A DNA stretch of 13,541 nt from an uncultured Erysipelotrichaceae bacterium. GTDB taxonomy: Bacteria; Bacillota_I; Bacilli_A; Erysipelotrichales; Erysipelotrichaceae. A program made the position numbers and the translations under genes. Location: assembly GCA_902796525.1 (NCBI GenBank), contig CADBPB010000133.1, positions 1-13,541 of the forward strand, given 5' to 3'. Positions 1 to 6,671 of the stretch are shown piece by piece. Positions within the stretch are counted from its first letter, which is position 1. The number at the start of each line of letters is the position of its first letter. Below the pieces are notes generated by a model, which saw nothing but the letters and a program-made list of their open reading frames with translations, did no database searches and had not been told where the DNA came from.

Positions 1-632
1 ACGACGGTCCGGGAAGAAGATACGATCCTGATCTCGGGCATCTTTTTCTGAATGAGATCATAAAGCAGTTCATAATGGGTGCAGCCGAGAATGACCGTAT
101 CTGACCCGCTTTCCTTTATTTCCTTCAGATAGGAATCGATGCTTCGATCGAGGAACTCATCGTTTCCGACGAATCTGCCTTCTTCGATCAGAGGGACCAG
201 ATCGGGGCAGGGGATCGCCGTCACGGCGATCTCTTCGTTGAGTTCTTTGATCTGTTTCTGATAGGATCCGGATAAGACGGTCGCTTTCGTCGCCAGTACG
301 GCGATCTTTTTGTTTTCCGTCTGTCGGAGGGCTTCTTTTGCCGCTGCCTGAATGACGCCGAGAACAGGGATCTCATAGCTGCGTTTCAGAAGATCACCGG
401 CAACGGAGTCGGAAGTATTGCAGGCGATCACCATGGCTTTGAGATCGTATTCATTCAGTATGGAAGCATTTTGTCCGGAAAGAGCCATGATTTCTTCCGG
501 CGTTTTATCGCCATACGGCACATTTGCGGCATCTGCGAAAAAGACGATATTCTCTTTCGGCATTTCCGAGAGTATCGCTTTGACGACAGTCAGACCGCCC
601 AGTCCTGAATCGAAAACCCCGATGCGTTTCAT
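1..632 (-). CDS. murI: Glutamate racemase, C-terminus cut by window edge
   Basis: Converts L-glutamate to D-glutamate in the cytoplasm for peptidoglycan synthesis by a cofactor-independent two-cysteine mechanism. About 210 residues are visible of a family that usually has about 260; the gene runs off the left edge. Visible family marks are the N-terminal FDSGLGGLTV (D8, S9), VPYG (39-41), the first catalytic cysteine in ACNTS (C71) and the second in GCTHY (C184, followed by T185 and H186). The ATG start overlaps the murD stop as ATGA, so the two are probably translationally coupled; an AAGGAG lies about 14 bases before the start (652-647), rather far for a normal ribosome site. The enzyme makes the D-Glu that MurD, encoded just upstream, adds to UDP-MurNAc-L-Ala. 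The call is secure; only the C-terminus is unseen. Confidence 0.95.
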   Translation of the reverse strand, partial: MKRIGVFDSGLGGLTVVKAILSEMPKENIVFFADAANVPYGDKTPEEIMALSGQNASILNEYDLKAMVIACNTSDSVAGDLLKRSYEIPVLGVIQAAAKEALRQTENKKIAVLATKATVLSGSYQKQIKELNEEIAVTAIPCPDLVPLIEEGRFVGNDEFLDRSIDSYLKEIKESGSDTVILGCTHYELLYDLIQKKMPEIRIVSSSRTV

Positions 633-1969
633 AGAGAATTGACCAGCTCCTTGAAATGCTTTCCCCGCTGTTCATATCCGGTATACTGATCGAAGCTGGA
701 AGTCGTAGGAGAAAGCAGGACGATGTCCCCCGGGACAGCCATCGCATGCGCCTCGCGGACGGCTTGAACCAGATCATCGACGATCAGCGGATCTTCGCAT
801 AGATCGTTGGCGATCCTCGGCCCGGAGAGACCGTAGCCGATGATCTTCCTGACACAGCCGAGATGCTCTCTTAACGGGGCGACATCCAGACCCTTTTCAA
901 ATCCGCCCACCAGCAGGATCACGTTCTTTTCAAACGAATCCAGCGCTGTGATTGTCGCATCGACATTCGTGCCTTTGGAATCATTGTAGTAGCGCACGCC
1001 ATTCAGCTCCCGGACGAATTCGATACGATGCTCGACGCCTTTGAAGCTTCTTATGGTGTCGGTGATCGTCTGATTATCGATTCCCAGCGCTTTGGCGATC
1101 ATGATAGAAACCAGGATATTCTGCTGATTGTGTCTGCCCACCAGCGTGATCGCATCCAGAGGCAGCACCTTTTCTTCATTCACATACATGGATCCGTTTC
1201 TGATACAGCCGCAGCTATCTTCTTTGAACAAAGAGAATTCCTCTATGCTGCAACGGATCGGATATCTTTGCGTATATTCTTTCAGTGTTTCATCATCGGC
1301 ATTCATCAGGAAAAGATCGTCGCCTTTCATGTTGCGATAGACTTCCGTTTTTGATTTGTAATAGTTGTCCAATGAGCCCATGGTCTCCAGGTGATCGGGA
1401 CTCAGGTTGATGATGACGGCGATCTCAGGCCGGAACCGGTCGATATCGACCAGCTGATGGTTGGAGATCTCCAAAGAGATATAGTAGCCTCCGTTGCGCA
1501 TCAGATCGTGTTCAAGCACGAGCTCGCACAGAGGCGTGCCGATATTGCCGCCAACCAGGGCTTTTTCTTTGAATGCCGCTTTCAGCAGTTCATAGACGAT
1601 CGTGGTCGTCGTGGTCTTGCCGTTGCTGCCGGTAATGGCGATGTAATGCTGAGGCATGGAAACATCGTAAGCCAGCTCGATTTCCGTGATGATCGGGATC
1701 TTCCGCTCTTCGAGACGCTTCACGATCGGCGAAACAGGCGGTACGCCGGGATTCTTGACGACCAGGTCATAATCTTTCTCAAATACCGACATATCCTGGT
1801 CATAGACGGTCACATTCATCTCTTGCAGCTGTTTCTTTTCTTCTTCGCCCGGTTCTTTTTTTTCCGATAAAAAAAGTTCTGCACCAAGCATATGCAAGAC
1901 TCTCAATGCTGCCATACCCGATCTGGCCAAACCGACTACCAGGACTTTCTTGTTCTTGTATTCCACCAC
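629..1969 (-). CDS. murD: UDP-N-acetylmuramoyl-L-alanine--D-glutamate ligase
   Basis: Cytoplasmic Mur ligase adding D-glutamate to UDP-MurNAc-L-Ala with ATP. The 446-residue product is full length for MurD. The N-terminal Rossmann-like domain begins KVLVVGLARSG (8-18), the central ATPase domain carries the P-loop GSNGKTTTT (114-122) and NLSPDHLE, and the C-terminal domain contains YNDSKGTN, all Mur ligase signatures. The start is not ATG: a stop codon (1972-1970) is followed directly by two GTG codons, 1969 and 1966, and no Mur ligase sequence lies further upstream. No well-spaced Shine-Dalgarno precedes either. An extended -10 (TGC TAGAAT, 1981-1973) lies six bases before the 1966 GTG, so a leaderless start there is as likely as 1969. 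The gene overlaps murI by four bases and is divergent from the DUF1934-like gene. Confidence 0.95.
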   Translation of the reverse strand: MVEYKNKKVLVVGLARSGMAALRVLHMLGAELFLSEKKEPGEEEKKQLQEMNVTVYDQDMSVFEKDYDLVVKNPGVPPVSPIVKRLEERKIPIITEIELAYDVSMPQHYIAITGSNGKTTTTTIVYELLKAAFKEKALVGGNIGTPLCELVLEHDLMRNGGYYISLEISNHQLVDIDRFRPEIAVIINLSPDHLETMGSLDNYYKSKTEVYRNMKGDDLFLMNADDETLKEYTQRYPIRCSIEEFSLFKEDSCGCIRNGSMYVNEEKVLPLDAITLVGRHNQQNILVSIMIAKALGIDNQTITDTIRSFKGVEHRIEFVRELNGVRYYNDSKGTNVDATITALDSFEKNVILLVGGFEKGLDVAPLREHLGCVRKIIGYGLSGPRIANDLCEDPLIVDDLVQAVREAHAMAVPGDIVLLSPTTSSFDQYTGYEQRGKHFKELVNSL

Positions 1970-1972
1970 CTA

Positions 1973-2001
1973 ATTCTAGCATTTATTGTTGACTTTAGGA
2001 A
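1973..2001 (-). promoter_or_regulatory. Putative murD-murI promoter (extended -10)
   Basis: Reading the minus strand, TGC TAGAAT at 1981-1973 matches an extended -10 (TGn plus 5 of 6 of TATAAT). The -35 at a 17-base spacing is poor (TTCCTA, 2001-1996), which an extended -10 can tolerate. The predicted transcription start falls on or next to the GTG at 1966, implying a mRNA with no leader. Assigned by eye only. Confidence 0.45.
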
Positions 2002-2017
2002 ATCTTTGCGTTTAAAT
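1989..2017 (+). promoter_or_regulatory. Putative promoter of the DUF1934-rpoE operon
   Basis: TTGACT (1989-1994, 5 of 6 of the -35 consensus) is separated by 17 bases from TTAAAT (2012-2017, 4 of 6 of TATAAT). The expected transcription start, about seven bases further, is at or next to the ATG at 2025, so the transcript would be leaderless. It overlaps the oppositely directed murD promoter region. Confidence 0.5.
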
Positions 2018-2024
2018 ATATGCT

Positions 2025-2363
2025 ATGACTGCAGCAGTGACCCTGAAAGATACAGGTACGGGAACCAGCGATGAAGTGCTGATCGAAAACATCGAAGACC
2101 GCAACTGTTTCACCTATACCGACAACGAATCATGCAACTGTGAATTGTGCATCTATGAAGACGGATTGTGTCTTTTCCGGCAATGCGAGGACCATCTGCT
2201 GGAACTTCATCTGAAAGACGACGCCTATGCATCGGTCACGACAGAAGAGGGAGTCTTGAGATTTGTTGCGAAAATAGTTGATTTTCAAAATTATAATGAT
2301 ATATTAGTAATGCGCTACATCGTAAACGATGAGGCAAAAACGATAGAAATCAGATATTATTAG
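2025..2363 (+). CDS. DUF1934 (YwiB-like) small beta-barrel protein, divergent
   Basis: A 112-residue protein without signal peptide or membrane segment. I assign it tentatively to DUF1934: the pattern of short beta strands ending in RYIVNDEAKTIEIRYY resembles that family, and DUF1934 genes are known to sit near rpoE in Bacillota, as here. It is shorter than YwiB-type proteins (about 140). Its function is unknown. An odd feature is six cysteines within 27 residues (C28, C37, C39, C42, C49, C54), including CxCxxC. The ATG is the first possible start after an in-frame stop at 2013-2015; no Shine-Dalgarno precedes it, but a promoter ends seven bases upstream, suggesting leaderless translation. 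Its TAG stop overlaps the ribosome site of rpoE, so the two genes are co-transcribed. Confidence 0.6.
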   Translation: MTAAVTLKDTGTGTSDEVLIENIEDRNCFTYTDNESCNCELCIYEDGLCLFRQCEDHLLELHLKDDAYASVTTEEGVLRFVAKIVDFQNYNDILVMRYIVNDEAKTIEIRYY

Positions 2364-2375
2364 GAGTACCATCAT

Positions 2376-2696
2376 ATGACAACAAGATCTATGGCAGACA
2401 TTGCTTACGATATTCTAAAAAGAAAGAAAAGAGCGGTCCAGTTCATCAAAATGTGGGATGAAGTCGCCAAGACTTCGGGTTACGGCAACGACCATGTCGC
2501 CCAGTTCTATTCCGATCTGACTTTCGATTCCCGTTTCGTCTGTCTCAAGGACAACAAATGGGATCTCGTGGAACGTCGCAAATTCGATGAATCGCATATC
2601 GATATTTCCAAGATCGAACTGGAAGATGATGAATCGGAAGAAACCGATGAGGATAACGAAATCATTCCGGATACGGACAATGAATATGACTCTTAG
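2376..2696 (+). CDS. rpoE: DNA-directed RNA polymerase subunit delta
   Basis: Delta is the Bacillota-specific small subunit that binds core RNA polymerase and promotes dissociation from nucleic acids and recycling. The 106-residue product has the N-terminal HARE-HTH domain (about residues 4-68: SMADIAYDILKRKKRAVQFI, then a winged-helix FYSDLTFDSRFV..KDNKWDLVER) followed by a short very acidic tail (about 70-106, rich in Asp/Glu). The tail is much shorter than in Bacillus subtilis delta (total about 173 residues), but N-terminal domain and tail layout are characteristic. AGGAG at 2362-2366, nine bases before the ATG, is the ribosome site. The gene follows the DUF1934-like gene by 12 bases. Its stop codon lies in the loop of the terminator at 2686-2708. 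Confidence 0.9.
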   Translation: MTTRSMADIAYDILKRKKRAVQFIKMWDEVAKTSGYGNDHVAQFYSDLTFDSRFVCLKDNKWDLVERRKFDESHIDISKIELEDDESEETDEDNEIIPDTDNEYDS

Positions 2697-2708
2697 GAGT
2701 CATTTTTT
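2686..2708 (+). terminator. Intrinsic terminator overlapping the rpoE stop codon
   Basis: A perfect 7-bp inverted repeat (ATGACTC, 2686-2692, with GAGTCAT, 2697-2703), a 4-base loop TTAG that contains most of the rpoE TAG stop, and a run of six T (2703-2708). The stem is short, so readthrough is likely to be considerable. Confidence 0.6.
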
Positions 2709-2715
2709 ATATAAT
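2686..2715 (+). promoter_or_regulatory. Putative promoter of the HAD-ispF operon
   Basis: A perfect TATAAT (2710-2715) lies directly after the T-run of the terminator. The best -35 at 18-base spacing is ATGACT (2686-2691, 4 of 6), which is the left arm of that terminator stem. The ATG of the HAD gene begins seven bases after the -10, where transcription would start, so the message would be leaderless. Confidence 0.6.
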
Positions 2716-2721
2716 AGAACT

Positions 2722-3345
2722 ATGAAGTATGTGATATTCGATTTCAATGGGACGGTTTTGGATGACACGCTGGTCTGCATCAGGGCAGAGAATGAGACCA
2801 TGAAGCATTTCGGTCTCGATCGTAAACCGCTGACATTGGAAGAATATCGGAAGATATTCACGTTTCCGGTAAAAAGCTATTATGAAGCCGTCGGTTTCGA
2901 CTGGTCGAAGAATTCCTATGAAGAAGTCGGCGCCTACTGGTTTTCCTGCTACCGGAAATTCCGGAACGATTATACGGTCCATGAGGGAGTGATCGAGATA
3001 TTGAAAGAGAACCACCGAAAGGGGTATCGGAATATCCTGCTGAGCGCTTCCAGCAAAGAGGCGCTGGAGAAGCAGCTGGAAGAACTGGGGATCGCGGAAT
3101 ATTTCGATGAAGTCCTGGGGATCGACAATATCTATGCGGAATCGAAGACGCAGATCGCTTTGGACTGGATCAGGGACAAGGATCCGAAGGAATGCCTGGT
3201 GATCGGCGATACGCTTCATGACCTGGATACAGCCAGAGAAATGGGTGTCAGATGTATCCTGGTCGCCAATGGACATCAGGCGAAAGAAGTCCTGCTGAAG
3301 GAAACGGAAGATGTCGTAGATGACATCAGGGAGATCGCATTATGA
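2722..3345 (+). CDS. HAD-superfamily hydrolase with DxN motif I
   Basis: A 207-residue HAD-like protein of the phosphoglycolate phosphatase/beta-phosphoglucomutase-like type with an alpha-helical cap. Motif I is DFNGTVLDD (D7 nucleophile), motif II is around ILLSASS (about 104-110), motif III lysine in ESKTQIA, motif IV IGDTLHDLDTA. The usual second motif I Asp (general acid/base of phosphatases) is Asn here (N9), so a phosphatase activity should not be assumed. The frame is open upstream into rpoE, but HAD homology begins at this ATG. No Shine-Dalgarno precedes it; TATAAT ends six bases before, suggesting a leaderless start. The stop overlaps the ispF start as ATGA. Substrate unknown. Confidence 0.85.
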   Translation: MKYVIFDFNGTVLDDTLVCIRAENETMKHFGLDRKPLTLEEYRKIFTFPVKSYYEAVGFDWSKNSYEEVGAYWFSCYRKFRNDYTVHEGVIEILKENHRKGYRNILLSASSKEALEKQLEELGIAEYFDEVLGIDNIYAESKTQIALDWIRDKDPKECLVIGDTLHDLDTAREMGVRCILVANGHQAKEVLLKETEDVVDDIREIAL

Positions 3346-3818
3346 GAATAGGACAGTCGAAAGATGTGCATCGTCTCGTCGAAGGACGGGAACTCGTCTT
3401 GGGCGGGGTACATATCCCTTATGAGAAGGGCCTGCTGGGCCATTCCGATGCGGATGCGTTGCTTCATGCGATCATCGAATCGCTGATCGGCGCCATGGGT
3501 CTGAAGGACATCGGGACGCATTTTCCTGATACCGACCCCCGCTACGAAGGGATCTCGTCGCTGCTGCTGCTGGATAAGACCTGTGAACTGCTTGAAGAAA
3601 ACGGCTATGAGATCGTCAATCTCGATTCCCTGATCATGATCGAGGAACCCAAGATGGCTCCGCATATCGATCAGATGCGCAAGAATATCGCGGAACATCT
3701 GCATATCGATGCCGGCAAAGTGAATGTCAAAGCGACCAGAGGCGAAGGCATGGGATTTGTCGGACGCAAGGAAGGCGTCCTGGCGGAATGCGTCTGTCTG
3801 ATCGATGAAAAGAAATGA
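3342..3818 (+). CDS. ispF: 2-C-methyl-D-erythritol 2,4-cyclodiphosphate synthase
   Basis: Catalyses cyclisation of CDP-ME 2-phosphate to MEcPP with release of CMP in the MEP isoprenoid pathway; cytoplasmic homotrimer. The 158-residue length is normal for a stand-alone IspF. The zinc ligands D8, H10 (KDVHRL) and H42 (GHSDADALLH) are in place, as are the DIGTHFPDTDP stretch, the PKMAPHI stretch and the C-terminal nucleotide-binding KATRGEGMGFVGR. The ATG overlaps the HAD stop; AGGGAG is correctly spaced about eight bases upstream, inside the HAD gene. No other MEP pathway gene is in the window, so IspF here is separate from an IspD partner. Confidence 0.96.
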   Translation: MRIGQSKDVHRLVEGRELVLGGVHIPYEKGLLGHSDADALLHAIIESLIGAMGLKDIGTHFPDTDPRYEGISSLLLLDKTCELLEENGYEIVNLDSLIMIEEPKMAPHIDQMRKNIAEHLHIDAGKVNVKATRGEGMGFVGRKEGVLAECVCLIDEKK

Positions 3819-3822
3819 ACTT

Positions 3823-3831
3823 TGTTATAAT
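3823..3831 (+). promoter_or_regulatory. Extended -10 promoter of the desulfoferrodoxin gene
   Basis: TGT TATAAT is a perfect extended -10 five bases after the ispF stop. No convincing -35 is seen at 17 bases. Transcription would begin near 3838, just before the AGGAG ribosome site at 3841-3845. This predicts a very short leader and expression independent of ispF. Confidence 0.55.
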
Positions 3832-3854
3832 GAAAGAAAGAGGAGAGTAAACGA

Positions 3855-4229
3855 ATGGAAATGAAATTTTATCGTTGCAAGAAATGCGGACAGATCGTTG
3901 CGATCGTCGAGAAGAAAGCTTGCCCGATCATGTGCTGCGGCGAGCCTATGGAAGAGATCATTCCGGGAACGACGGACGCCGCTGTCGAGAAACACGTACC
4001 GGTGTATGAAGTAAAAGACAACAAGGTCTATGTGACCGTCGGTGAAGTCGAGCATCCGATGCTGGCGGAACACTATATCGAATGGATCGCTCTCCAGACC
4101 AAGAACGGCAATCAGCGCAAGACGCTGAAACCGGAAGAAGCGCCGAAGGCCGTCTTTGCGATACTGGAAGATGACGAAGTCCTGGCGGTCTATGCATATT
4201 GCAACCTGCACGGGCTTTGGAAGGCATAG
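3855..4229 (+). CDS. dfx: Class I desulfoferrodoxin (superoxide reductase)
   Basis: Reduces superoxide to hydrogen peroxide without releasing oxygen, a cytoplasmic oxygen defence typical of anaerobes. The 124-residue protein has both class I domains. The N-terminal rubredoxin-like Fe(Cys)4 site uses C8, C11 (CKKC) and the C27-C28 pair. The catalytic Fe(His)4Cys site is complete: H47 in EKHVPV (with E45 and K46 next to the open iron position), H67 and H73 in EHPMLAEHYIEW, and C116 and H119 in YCNLHGLW. An extra Cys, C23, is not a standard ligand. It has AGGAG nine bases before the start, its own extended -10 promoter, and a strong terminator behind, so it is a single-gene unit. An electron donor (rubredoxin) is not encoded nearby. 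Confidence 0.96.
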   Translation: MEMKFYRCKKCGQIVAIVEKKACPIMCCGEPMEEIIPGTTDAAVEKHVPVYEVKDNKVYVTVGEVEHPMLAEHYIEWIALQTKNGNQRKTLKPEEAPKAVFAILEDDEVLAVYAYCNLHGLWKA

Positions 4230-4253
4230 GCATCTGCAGTTCGTTTTTCAGCG

Positions 4254-4280
4254 AAAGATACGGATTCCCGTATCTTTTTT
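4254..4280 (+). terminator. Intrinsic terminator after the desulfoferrodoxin gene
   Basis: A perfect 10-bp inverted repeat, AAAGATACGG (4254-4263) with CCGTATCTTT (4268-4277), a 4-base loop ATTC, and a T-run at 4275-4280. It lies 24 bases after the stop codon. Confidence 0.9.
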
Positions 4281-4324
4281 ATTGCAGAAGAACAGTATCG
4301 AGTTTCATTGCGAAACCAGTCATA

Positions 4325-4352
4325 TTGTTTTTTTCAAGTCTTAAAATATAAT
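4325..4352 (+). promoter_or_regulatory. Putative promoter of the corA-amidohydrolase operon
   Basis: A perfect TATAAT (4347-4352) with a weak TTGTTT (4325-4330) 16 bases upstream. The transcription start would be near 4359, leaving a leader of under 30 bases, too short for an M-box or other magnesium riboswitch. Confidence 0.55.
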
Positions 4353-4385
4353 AAGAATGTACGTTAAAAGGGGAGGATGGGGAAT

Positions 4386-5318
4386 ATGCAGAGGATCTAT
4401 CTGACAAAAGATGGAGGATTGGAAATGATCGAGAAAGCCCAGAAGGGCTGCTGGATCAATCTGGTACATCCGACAGAAAAAGAACTTCAGGAAATCGAAG
4501 AGAAATACAAAATCGAATCCGATGATCTCAGAGCCGCACTGGATGAAGAAGAGGCATCGCGTTTCACCAAAGAAGACGATTATACTCTGGTTCTGGTCGA
4601 TATTCCGTCAATCGAGGAAAAGAACGGCAAAAACCGTTTTACCACGATTCCGTTGGGTATCATTCTGGCTGAAGGAGCGATCATCACTATCTGTCTGGAA
4701 AGTACGCCGGTACTTAGCTTCAGCAACAAGACCAGCAAGAACATCAATACCAAACTGAAGACCAGAATGCTGCTGCAGATCCTGCTGGAAGATGCGAAAC
4801 TGTTTCTGAAATATCTGCGGCAGATCAATAAAGAATCGGAACAGCTGGAAATCGAACTCAAGCGTTCCATCGAAAACCCCGTCCTGCTGGAAATGATGGA
4901 ACTGGGCCGAAGCCTGCTCTATTTTACGACCTCGATCAAAGGAAACAATGCCGTATTGGAAAAACTGAACAAAGTCAGCGCTCTGACCCGTTACGAGGAA
5001 GACGAAGACCTGTTCGAAGATGTCATGATCGAATCGAAACAGGCCGGAGAAATGGCCGATACGTATTCCGGCGTCATCAACGGGATGATGGATGCCTATT
5101 CTTCGATCATTTCCAACAATATGAACGTGATCCAGAAGTTCATCGCGATTGCTGCCGTCGTCATTTCGATCCCCAGCATGGTATTCGATGCCTACGGCAT
5201 GAATATCGAAGGCGTTCCATTCGAGAATTCCGCCTGGGCGTTCCCGATCATCGTCGTTTTGGCTCTGCTGGCTTCTTTCCTGGTCTATCAGTACTTTTCA
5301 CGCAAGAAGATGTTTTAG
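4386..5318 (+). CDS. CorA-family divalent cation transporter
   Basis: A 310-residue member of the CorA (2-TM-GxN) family of pentameric Mg2+/Co2+ channels. The large N-terminal cytoplasmic part (about 1-240) is charged and helical, with a long coiled-coil-like stretch including the willow helix. Two membrane segments lie at the C-terminus: about 248-270, ending in the diagnostic YGMN (270-273), and about 284-303, followed by a basic end (SRKKMF). The ATG at 4386 is preferred to that at 4377 because GGGGAGG at 4370-4376 is nine bases before it, while the 4377 ATG directly abuts the site. The ion (Mg2+, Co2+ or other) cannot be read from sequence. The gene is 12 bases upstream of the amidohydrolase and shares its operon. 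Confidence 0.92.
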   Translation: MQRIYLTKDGGLEMIEKAQKGCWINLVHPTEKELQEIEEKYKIESDDLRAALDEEEASRFTKEDDYTLVLVDIPSIEEKNGKNRFTTIPLGIILAEGAIITICLESTPVLSFSNKTSKNINTKLKTRMLLQILLEDAKLFLKYLRQINKESEQLEIELKRSIENPVLLEMMELGRSLLYFTTSIKGNNAVLEKLNKVSALTRYEEDEDLFEDVMIESKQAGEMADTYSGVINGMMDAYSSIISNNMNVIQKFIAIAAVVISIPSMVFDAYGMNIEGVPFENSAWAFPIIVVLALLASFLVYQYFSRKKMF

Positions 5319-5330
5319 GAGGCTGGCCAC

Positions 5331-6626
5331 ATGTCGTTATTATTCAAGAATGCTGCGATCCTGATCCGAAACGGATCCGGTTATGAAGCTCTGGAGCATG
5401 CCTATCTTGGCGTTGATGGGAAACGCATCGACTATATCGGAACAGAAAGACCGGAAAAGACATACGCAGAAGAAAAAGACTATGCCGGTAAACTTCTTCT
5501 GCCGGGATTGGTGAATGCCCATACGCATACGCCGATGGTATTCCTCAGAGGCATTGCCGATGGCTTGCCTCTGGATCAATGGCTCAATGAACGGGTCTTC
5601 CCGATCGAAGCGAAACTGACTGCGGAGCAGATCCGGGTCGCCAGTTATTATGCGATCCTGGAACTTCTGGCTTCCGGCGTCACTTCTTTTACGGACATGT
5701 ATTTCTTTCCGGAAGAGACCGCGCAAGCCGTCAGAGACTCCGGCATCAAAGCCAATCTGAACAAGTATATCCTCTGCTTCGATCCGAATCAGACGGTCGA
5801 AGAAAGCATGATCGGTCCATCGATCGAGTTCTTTGAAAAATACAACGATACCTGCGATGGAAGACTGAAAGTGGATTTCTCCATTCATGCGGAATATACC
5901 AACCAGCCGCATATCGTCAAAGCCTATTCGGAAGAATGCAAGAAGCATGACGCGATCATGCATATCCATCTGAGCGAATCGAAATCGGAAGTCGAAAAAT
6001 GTATGGAAAAGTATCGTCAGACTCCCGTCGAGTGGTTCGAGTCTCTGGGAACGTTCGAGAATCCGACCTGTGCGGCGCATGTCGTCTGGCCTATGAAGAA
6101 CGATCTGAAGATACTCAGGAAACACGATGTCAGCGTCATGCACAATCCTTCCAGCAATCTGATGATCGGCAGCGGATTCGCTCCGATCAGGGAAATGCTG
6201 GATCTGGGTATCAATGTCGGCCTTGGTACGGACGGTACCGCCTCAAACAATAACCTGAACATGCTGGAAGAGATGCATCTGGCTGCCATCGTACATAACG
6301 GCTATCATCTTGATGCGACGAATATCCTGTCTTCTCAGGTCATCGATATGGCGACCGTAAATGGAGCGAAACTTCAGGGGCGTACCGATACAGGCGTTCT
6401 GGAAACGGGTAAATGTGCCGATATCATCGCTCTGGATCTTGATAAGATCCATCTCTATCCGATCTTCGAATATCCTTCCATCATCACCAAATCCGCCCAG
6501 GGTTCGGATGTATGCATGACGATGGTCGATGGAAAGATCCTGTATGAAAACGGACAGTATCTGACGCTGGACAAAGAAAAGATCGTTCAGGATTTCAAGA
6601 CGGCTGTCAAAGAATTCTATAAATAA
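5331..6626 (+). CDS. Amidohydrolase, MTA/SAH deaminase (MtaD)-like
   Basis: A 431-residue cytoplasmic metal-dependent deaminase of the TrzN/AtzA/MtaD family, which commonly deaminates 5'-methylthioadenosine and S-adenosylhomocysteine to inosyl forms. Metal site residues are H64 and H66 (NAHTHTPM), H213 (HIHLSES), probably H250 (AAHVVW) and D301 in GTDGTASNNN. NAHTHTPMVFLRG, FTDMYF and HNPSSN are typical of MtaD-type enzymes. N- and C-terminal parts form the small beta-sandwich of the amidohydrolase fold. AGGAGG overlapping the end of corA is its ribosome site. A strong terminator follows. A methyltransferase, which would release SAH, is encoded convergently, but a link is only suggestive. The exact substrate is not fixed; other TrzA/AtzA-type deaminases look similar. 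Confidence 0.85.
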   Translation: MSLLFKNAAILIRNGSGYEALEHAYLGVDGKRIDYIGTERPEKTYAEEKDYAGKLLLPGLVNAHTHTPMVFLRGIADGLPLDQWLNERVFPIEAKLTAEQIRVASYYAILELLASGVTSFTDMYFFPEETAQAVRDSGIKANLNKYILCFDPNQTVEESMIGPSIEFFEKYNDTCDGRLKVDFSIHAEYTNQPHIVKAYSEECKKHDAIMHIHLSESKSEVEKCMEKYRQTPVEWFESLGTFENPTCAAHVVWPMKNDLKILRKHDVSVMHNPSSNLMIGSGFAPIREMLDLGINVGLGTDGTASNNNLNMLEEMHLAAIVHNGYHLDATNILSSQVIDMATVNGAKLQGRTDTGVLETGKCADIIALDLDKIHLYPIFEYPSIITKSAQGSDVCMTMVDGKILYENGQYLTLDKEKIVQDFKTAVKEFYK

Positions 6627-6630
6627 AAAC

Positions 6631-6658
6631 AATGCGCAACATGATGTTGCGCATTTTT
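6631..6658. terminator. Bidirectional terminator between convergent genes
   Basis: A perfect 11-bp inverted repeat, AATGCGCAACA (6631-6641) and TGTTGCGCATT (6645-6655), with a 3-base loop. A T-run follows on the plus strand (6654-6658), and on the minus strand the stem is followed by GTTTTTATTT (6630-6621). It can therefore end both the amidohydrolase and the methyltransferase transcripts. Confidence 0.9.
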
Positions 6659-6671
6659 AATAACTGATGAT

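Noticed and set aside
2278..2297. TATAAT (2292-2297) inside the DUF1934-like gene as an internal promoter for rpoE
   Set aside because: The nearest TTGATT is only eight bases away and there is no TGn extension or -35 at proper spacing; local AT-richness can explain it.
2587..2721. N-terminal extension of the HAD gene into rpoE (ATG 2587)
   Set aside because: It overlaps rpoE in another frame and lacks HAD homology; HAD motif I starts three residues after the ATG at 2722.
4302..4316. GTTTC-N5-GAAAC inverted repeat between the dfx terminator and corA promoter
   Set aside because: Only a 5-bp stem, lying before the predicted -35; no known operator with this sequence is recognised and chance occurrence is likely.
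4359..4386. Magnesium riboswitch before corA
   Set aside because: The predicted leader is under 30 bases, too short for an M-box, and no alternate hairpin is present after the promoter.
5340..6143. Minus-strand open frame of 267 codons opposite the amidohydrolase
   Set aside because: Antisense shadow of a well-supported amidohydrolase gene; composition shows no protein family.
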